64,000 bases of DNA from Homarus americanus (lineage: Eukaryota > Arthropoda > Malacostraca > Decapoda > Nephropidae), in contig NW_024751849.1 of the NCBI RefSeq assembly GCF_018991925.1, forward strand, positions 62,001 through 126,000. Direction: 5' to 3'. The notes under the pieces are model-generated. The model did no database searches and had not been told where the DNA came from. It saw only the letters and a program-made list of their open reading frames with translations. A program made the translations under genes and the position numbers. The stretch's first letter is position 1. Each line of letters opens with the position of its first letter. Shown one piece after another: positions 58,330 through 64,000 of this stretch.

Positions 58330-58683
58330 CATCACTATCACCACCATCATTAACCCTCCAGCACCACTACTATCACCATCATTAACCCCTCCAGCACCAC
58401 TATCACCATCATTAACCCCTCCAGCACCACTACTATCACCATCATTAACCCTCCATCCTCACCATCATTAACCCCTCCAGCACCACTACTATCACCATCA
58501 TTAACCCCTCCAGCATCACCATCCTCACCATCATTAACCCCTCTAGCACCACTACTATCACCATCATTAACCCCTCCAGCACCACTACTATCACCATCAT
58601 TAACCCCTCCAGCACCACTATCACCATCCTCACCATCATTAACCCCTCCAGCACCACTATCACCATCCTCACCATCACCCCAC
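58330..58683. repeat. 33-bp minisatellite CACCATCATTAACCCCTCCA
   Basis: About 11 copies of CACCATCATTAACCCCTCCA plus GCACCACTACTAT, some lacking the CTACTAT triplets. 33 is divisible by 3, so frames stay open (GLMMVIVVVLE pattern). Confidence 0.95.
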
Positions 58684-58763
58684 GTAGTCATCGGCGCACC
58701 TGGAGAGAGACGCGGAGACTATTAATAGATACTCAGGTAAACATTTCCAGGTAACGGCGAGGT

Positions 58764-58838
58764 GGAGGGAGGGAGGGAGGGAGGAGGAGGAGGAGGGAGG
58801 GAGGAGGAGGGAGGAGGGAGGGAGGGAGGGAGGGCAGG
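58764..58838. repeat. GGAGGGAGGG purine tract
   Basis: Short GGA/GGGA run in otherwise unique DNA. Confidence 0.85.
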
Positions 58839-58928
58839 AATAGGAGGAGGTTGTAATGGAGGAGGTGTTGGCGAGGAAAGTGACCAGGAAAGACTCGGTG
58901 TTAACAAGTGGTCCCGCACATTTTGTAC

Positions 58929-59648
58929 TCAATAACACGTCACAACACTCAATAACACGTCACAACACTCAATAACACGTCACAACACTCAATAACACGT
59001 CACAATATTCAATAACACGTCACAACACTCAATAACACGTCACAACACTCAATAACACGTCACAACACTCAATAACACGTCACAATATTCAATAACACGT
59101 CACAATACTCAATAACACGTCACAACACTCAATAACACGTCACAATATTCAATAACACGTCACAATACTCAATAACACGTCACAACACTCAATAACACGT
59201 CACAATATTCACCAACACGTCACAACACTCAATAACACGTCACAACACTCAATAACACGTCACAATATTCAATAACACGTCACAACACTCAATAACACGT
59301 CACAACACTCAATAACACGTCACAATATTCAATAACACGTCACAATACTCAATAACACGTCACAACACTCAATAACACGTCACAACACTACGTCACAACA
59401 CTCAATAACACGTCACAACACTCAATAACACGTCACAATACTCAATAACACGTCACAACACTCAATAACACGTCACAACACTCAATAACACGTCACAACA
59501 CTCAATAACACGTCACAACACTCAATAACACGTCACAACACTCAATAACACGTCACAACACTCAATAACACGTCACAGCACTCAATAACACGTCACAACA
59601 CTCAATAACACGTCACAATACTCAATAACACGTCACAACACTCAGCAA
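58929..59648. repeat. 20-bp satellite with 60-bp higher-order repeat
   Basis: About 36 copies of AATAACACGTCACAACACTC, almost without indels (one short deletion near 59391). A CACAATATTC variant occurs at 59001, 59081, 59141, 59201, 59261 and 59321, i.e. every 60 bp after the first interval, giving a three-monomer higher-order unit. Each copy has TGACGTG on minus, a bZIP (CRE/UPRE-like) core. Confidence 0.97.
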
Positions 59649-60065
59649 CACAACTTCAATATTTTTTACCAATTTGGGCGGGAAATTTGGGCCATGAACG
59701 TGTTGTGTATGCCGGAGGACAACAAACTCCCTGACGTACAGTGAGACTATTGACGTGAGCTGTGGACAGGACCAACAGCTAACTAACACTTGTATAACCC
59801 GGAAACACCACAATACATCAGTCTCCCAAACGCGAATGTTTTTTTAATCACATGAAAAAGTAAAGCTGCGGAATGTACTACACACAAGAGATGCAATTTA
59901 TTTATTGTCTAGTCTAGTATTACGAACTTGTCGTCATGTTTTTAACACTGATAAAAGTTGATTTTCTTCCTGTGCTGCAGTAAGGGATGGTAGTGGTGTG
60001 ACGTCTCAGCCCGGGAGGTAAACAACCTTCACTTAGTGTTGTGTCTTACGGTGATTGTGTAAACA
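59649..60065. other. Unique DNA with one E2F-like site
   Basis: TTTGGGCGGGAAATTTGGGC at 59673-59692 shares TTTGGGCGGGAAATTT with the reverse complement of 31402-31417. No gene. Confidence 0.45.
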
Positions 60066-61242
60066 TGTAACAACATGTAGCTGACATCAACAACATGTAG
60101 CTGACAACAATATGTAGCTGACATTAACAACATGTAGCTGATATCAACAACATGTAGCTGACATCAACAACATGTAGCTGACAACAACATGTAGCTGACA
60201 ACAACAACATGTAGCTGACATCAACAACATGTAGCTGACATCAACAACATGTAGCTGATATCAACAACATGTAGCGATAACAAATAACATGTAGCTGATA
60301 ACAACATGTAGTTGACATCAACAACATGGCTGAACAACAACATGTAGCTGACAACAACATGCATTATAACAACAACATGTAGCTGATAACAACATGTAGC
60401 TGACAACAACAACATGAAGTTGACAACAACATGCAGCTGACAACAACATGCAGCTGACAACAACAACATGTAGCTGACAACAACAACATGTAGCTGACAA
60501 CAACATGTAGCTGAGATCAAAGAACATGTAGCTGACAACAACAACATGTAGTTTGACAACAACAACATGTAGCTGACATCAACAATATGTAGCTGACATC
60601 AACAACATGGAAGGACAACAACAAACATGTAGCTGACAACAACAACATGTAGCTGACAACAACATGTAGCTGACAACAACAACATGTAGCTGACAACAAC
60701 ATGTAGCTGACAACAACAACATGTAGCTGACATCAACAACATGTAGCTGACAACAACAACATGTAGCTGACAACAACAACATGTAGCTGACATCAACAAC
60801 ATGTAGCTGACAACAACAACATGTAGCTGACATCAACAACATGTAGCTGACAACAACAACATGTAGCTGACAACAACATGTAGCTGACATCAACAACATG
60901 TAGCTGACAACAACATGTAGCTGACAACAACAACATGTAGCTGACATCAACAACATGTAGCTGACATCAACAACATGTAGCTGACATCAACAACATGTAG
61001 CTGACATCAACAACATGTAGCTGACATCAACAACATGTAGCTGACATCAACAACATGTAGCTGACAACAATATGTAGCTGACATTAACAACATGTAGCTG
61101 ATATCAACAACATGTAGCTGACATCAACAACATGTAGCTGACAACAACATGTAGCTGACAACAACAACATGTAGCTGACATCAACAACATGTAGCTGACA
61201 TCAACAACATGTAGCTGACATCAACAACATGTAGCTGACATT
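60066..61242. repeat. 17/20-bp satellite ACATGTAGCTGACATCAACA
   Basis: About 60 copies in two lengths (20 bp with GACATCAACA or GACAACAACA, 17 bp with GACAACA). 60071-60258 is identical to 61031-61218 at an offset of exactly 960 bp, including rare variants (ACAATATGTAG, ACATTAACAAC, GATATCAAC). Confidence 0.97.
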
Positions 61243-61560
61243 AACGTTAAAACCATCTGGATGTTCTTGTGTTTACCTGACAAGTATTTAATATTACAGC
61301 AGCAGTTTGGTACATTACGAATGTTGGCGACACTGAGGTGTAGTACGCGCGCCATTAGTACCCATTACTTAATAAAATGCCATTTGCTTTACATCAATAC
61401 ACCTTCCAGTAGATACCACATCTATTTTTCATCAGATTCTTAGACTTTGAGTCCACTTAAACTTTAATGAACACGTAATAAGGCGTATAGAGTAGAGTAA
61501 AGTAGAGTAGAGTAAAGTAGAGCAGAGTAAAGTAGAGTAGAGTAGAGTAGAGTGGAGGAC
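61243..61560. other. Unique then GTAGA/GTAAA repeat
   Basis: AGAGTAGAGTAAAGTAGAGT words at 61488-61556. No gene. Confidence 0.7.
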
Positions 61561-61879
61561 AACTGACAGTCAGTGTCCGGGAAACACTGAAGGATATTGT
61601 CAACACGACCTTGTTCCTGCTGTGCTGTGCGTCACGTCAGTCAGCTACCACCATTTTTACATCCGTTATGGGAAATTTGACGTCTGAGCCTTTTAGAATT
61701 CGTGCCATACCGAGCCGTCATCACCAGGTGTACAGTATGCACCACAGTCAGGGGGTGTTTGGAGAGCGGCTTCTACCATCACGGGGTGGCAGTCTGGGAC
61801 AAAGGGACCGGGAGCAGTATACACGGGTCACAGAGGAAGGTGACTTACCCTTACATCTTAAGTCGATTATCACTGTATC

Positions 61880-62012
61880 AACATCAAGGTCACGACTGGG
61901 GGGTCAAGACGGTGTTGTAGGTCAAAGGTCAGAACCAAAAGAAGGTTCAGTTGCCCCTCACGCGACGCGGGGGCTACTAAACGTGGTCGAGGGTCAAAGG
62001 TCAAGGTCAAAT
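61880..62012 (+). promoter_or_regulatory. Cluster of nuclear-receptor-like sites
   Basis: TCAAGGTCA (61884-61892), AGGTCAAAGGTCA (61919-61931, perfect DR1), GGGTCAAAGGTCA (61991-62003) overlapping TCAAGGTCA (62001-62009). DR1 binds RXR/USP- and HNF4-type receptors; TCAAGGTCA is the FTZ-F1/ERR monomer site. The 138-codon plus frame at 61611-62027 spanning these sites has no recognisable domain. Confidence 0.45.
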
Positions 62013-64000
62013 CGTTCTTGTGGGTAATACCATTTTGTTTTAGTTTATGATTAATGGCCGGGACAGCCTTCACCCAGTGAATACTGACCCGATACTGGTG
62101 CGTCTCACGTCACTCACCCCTCTTTATACCTCTGCCTCACGCAACTCCTCACTTCTTATATCGACAAAATCATAACCTGGGAGCCACTCTGTTTAAAGTC
62201 TGAGTGTGTGTGTGTGTGTGAGCACGCCCGCAAAACAATTCATAATATAAACACTAATATTAAAATATCAAAGAGTATACTCTAACGTCAGTCCGTTAAG
62301 CTATTATTATTTTAGTTAATTTTTTCTCACTTATTTATTCACCTTTTATCCCGCACGTACAGTATTTACCTTGACGGTGGTGACGTCACAAGAACGCCAG
62401 TGAGAGGTATCCGACAAGGCAAGACTGTTGGTGTACACAGAGCGCTCTCTTACCCGTACTACTGAATGAAATTAATATTAGGAGTCAGACAGAACTCTTA
62501 CTTGTACAGCTGTCAACTACTGAGGCTCACAAGTCTTAAAAAACTACGCATAAACCGATTGTACTGCACTGTACTGCCCTGCACTGTACTCTACTGCACG
62601 CCACTAAGTCGTGCGCATTATAATTTTGACTTACTACAAGTCGACACAATAAATCAGCCCTTCTTATATATATATATATATATATAAACGTACACTGTTT
62701 CTTTCTATTAAATTCGCATTTTGTAGAGAACCAGAAGGTACAGTACACAACTAAAACAGTTAACAGGAATACAGTAAACTGTTGTCCTCAACCCAGTGTG
62801 CTCGCGTGTAAGCATCAGCTGCAGCGTATGTTTGAGGAAGCGAAATTAACTGCTTGCTGACACAAGCAATGTTTTTGTTTACACTTGGGGCGGCGCATGC
62901 GCAGTAAACACATCTGCAGAGGCCGCCCGGCCCGCCACTACTATACCCCGCTCTTTAAACTTACACTCCACCCAATGTTTCTTTATCTCTTTCCCGCCAA
63001 CACTCTGTTATGACAAGCCAAATACTATCAGTATATTCTTCAGGTCATAAGTGAAGGTAATGAAGGTAAATTTCTCAAGATACACAACTATTTTGGTTGA
63101 TATCCACAGACCCGAAACAAACAAAACAGTTAATTGTATTAACACTCGGATATTTGGAACACGTTAATGTTTAAAGGTCTATCCTCCTCTTTTTTCTCAT
63201 ATGTATGAATGCAATTTTAATAATATATTGACTGGGTGTCTGAGAGCGTGGCTGGCGGCAGTATCCTCAGTCATAGTAATTTTACCTATAAAAATCAATG
63301 GTAAACCTCAGTGTGTTATGCACGGGTTTACCTAATGACGTCATTGCTTGAGCGTTTATTCACCAAATATTTTTTTCTCAGACTCGATTTTATCATGAAT
63401 AATATTAACTATAGGTAATTATTTAATAGATTTAATAATTCTAAAACGGTACAGTGTAGTTGGGAGGCCTATATAGTTTAATTTGTTATTCGATTTTAAG
63501 TGTAAGAATAATTTCAAATGGGAAAATATAAAATACAAAATGAACTGAATCATTCCATTTATAACACCAAACAATGTAAAAAAGTTATAAGCGATCCAAA
63601 TGTCATTGACAACCCCTGCAACGTAGAGCAGTCTCATTCACATCAATAACTTACTACTACAACGTGATTCAAACATGTCCATTCATAATAGAAGCACAAT
63701 GAAGTACCTGAATAACAATGTGTTGGCATGAATGAAAGTATAACACCAGAACACAATATCGTCGCCCACACCCCGCTAGGACCACTAATGACCAGTCCAG
63801 TCCAGCCCAACAGTCAACAGATTAGACCAAAGGTAAATTATCTTCAGGCGAAGTCCAATGTCGCCAAGTCTGGTGAATTAAATGACAATTTCTTCTGAGA
63901 AATACTGACTCAGATGCTCCATTACAACCAAATTCTTCCCTTGAATGATTTTGTTATTTTGTGCGCCAGAGAATTTTATCAATGTTGCTCAAAACACGTG
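62013..64000. other. Mostly unique AT-rich DNA; NRF1-type site
   Basis: Minor repeats: (TG)n at 62202-62220, GCACTGTACT words at 62563-62590, (TA)n at 62664-62687. A perfect NRF1/Ewg palindrome GCGCATGCGCA (62893-62903) sits in a short CpG-rich patch (62885-62955) and a CRE TGACGTCAC at 62381-62389. These are promoter-like, but no exon is recognisable to the right edge. Confidence 0.45.

Noticed and set aside
58929..59648. CRISPR-like regular array
   Set aside because: There are no unique spacers; the whole unit is conserved. It is a eukaryotic satellite.
61611..62027. 138-codon plus-strand ORF
   Set aside because: No recognisable domain; its second half is made of the AGGTCA-type motif cluster. 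More likely chance than coding.

Overview
This is eukaryotic, repeat-dominated genomic DNA, most likely from a decapod crustacean. Three observations point that way: (TTAGG)n arrays, the arthropod telomeric pentamer, lie at many interstitial positions; the microsatellite and minisatellite load is extreme ((CA/TG)n, (GA/CT)n, (ACC)n, (AAT)n and at least twenty-five minisatellite arrays); and the recognisable coding remnants are non-LTR retrotransposons of the Jockey and CR1 types. I see no operons, bacterial genes, rRNA genes or CRISPR. The species assignment is an inference. I found no confident host protein-coding exon.

Layout. 1-7.6 kb: a tRNA-derived SINE head at the left edge, a retroelement-like 3' end, a GTAGTA minisatellite, a CpG-richer block with promoter-like sites (about 2.6-3.4 kb), the first TTAGG array, a 23-bp minisatellite, and an unusual cluster of alternating CCAAT/ATTGG motifs (5.25-5.73 kb). 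7.6-8.2 kb: 5'-truncated CR1 copy. 8.2-12.8 kb: AT-rich DNA, a CpG-rich block, TTGGG/TTAGG repeats, and 19-bp, GA-rich and 22-bp minisatellites. 12.85-17.1 kb (minus): the most complete element, a decayed Jockey-like retrotransposon with a zinc-knuckle ORF1, endonuclease and reverse transcriptase. Two 3' fragments of the same family lie on plus at 19.38-19.65 and 39.75-40.65 kb.

17-40 kb: almost continuous simple repeats and minisatellites, with a second SINE (22.4-22.5 kb), a minisatellite that grades from degenerate to homogeneous (30.6-31.1 kb), and a separate retrotransposon C-terminal/3'UTR fragment (34.2-34.7 kb). 40.9-46.2 kb: satellite arrays with 41-, 22-, 45- and 41/57-bp units. 46-55 kb: E2F-like motifs, a 1.4-kb paired CCTAA/TTAGG-derived region (48.7-50.1 kb), then the longest fairly unique stretch. 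55.8-57.1 kb: a second CR1 copy split by a 231-bp insertion. 57.4-61.2 kb: five more arrays, one with a 60-bp higher-order repeat and one with a 188-bp exact internal duplication. 61.2-64 kb: mostly unique AT-rich sequence with nuclear-receptor-like sites and one perfect NRF1-type site.

The window is best read as intergenic or intronic heterochromatin-like sequence. The retroelements are dead (frameshifts, stops, 5' truncation). The most interesting material is structural: satellite monomers built from palindromes, higher-order repeats, paired telomeric-type arrays, and short dispersed motifs. All family calls come from visible motifs; no database search was possible.
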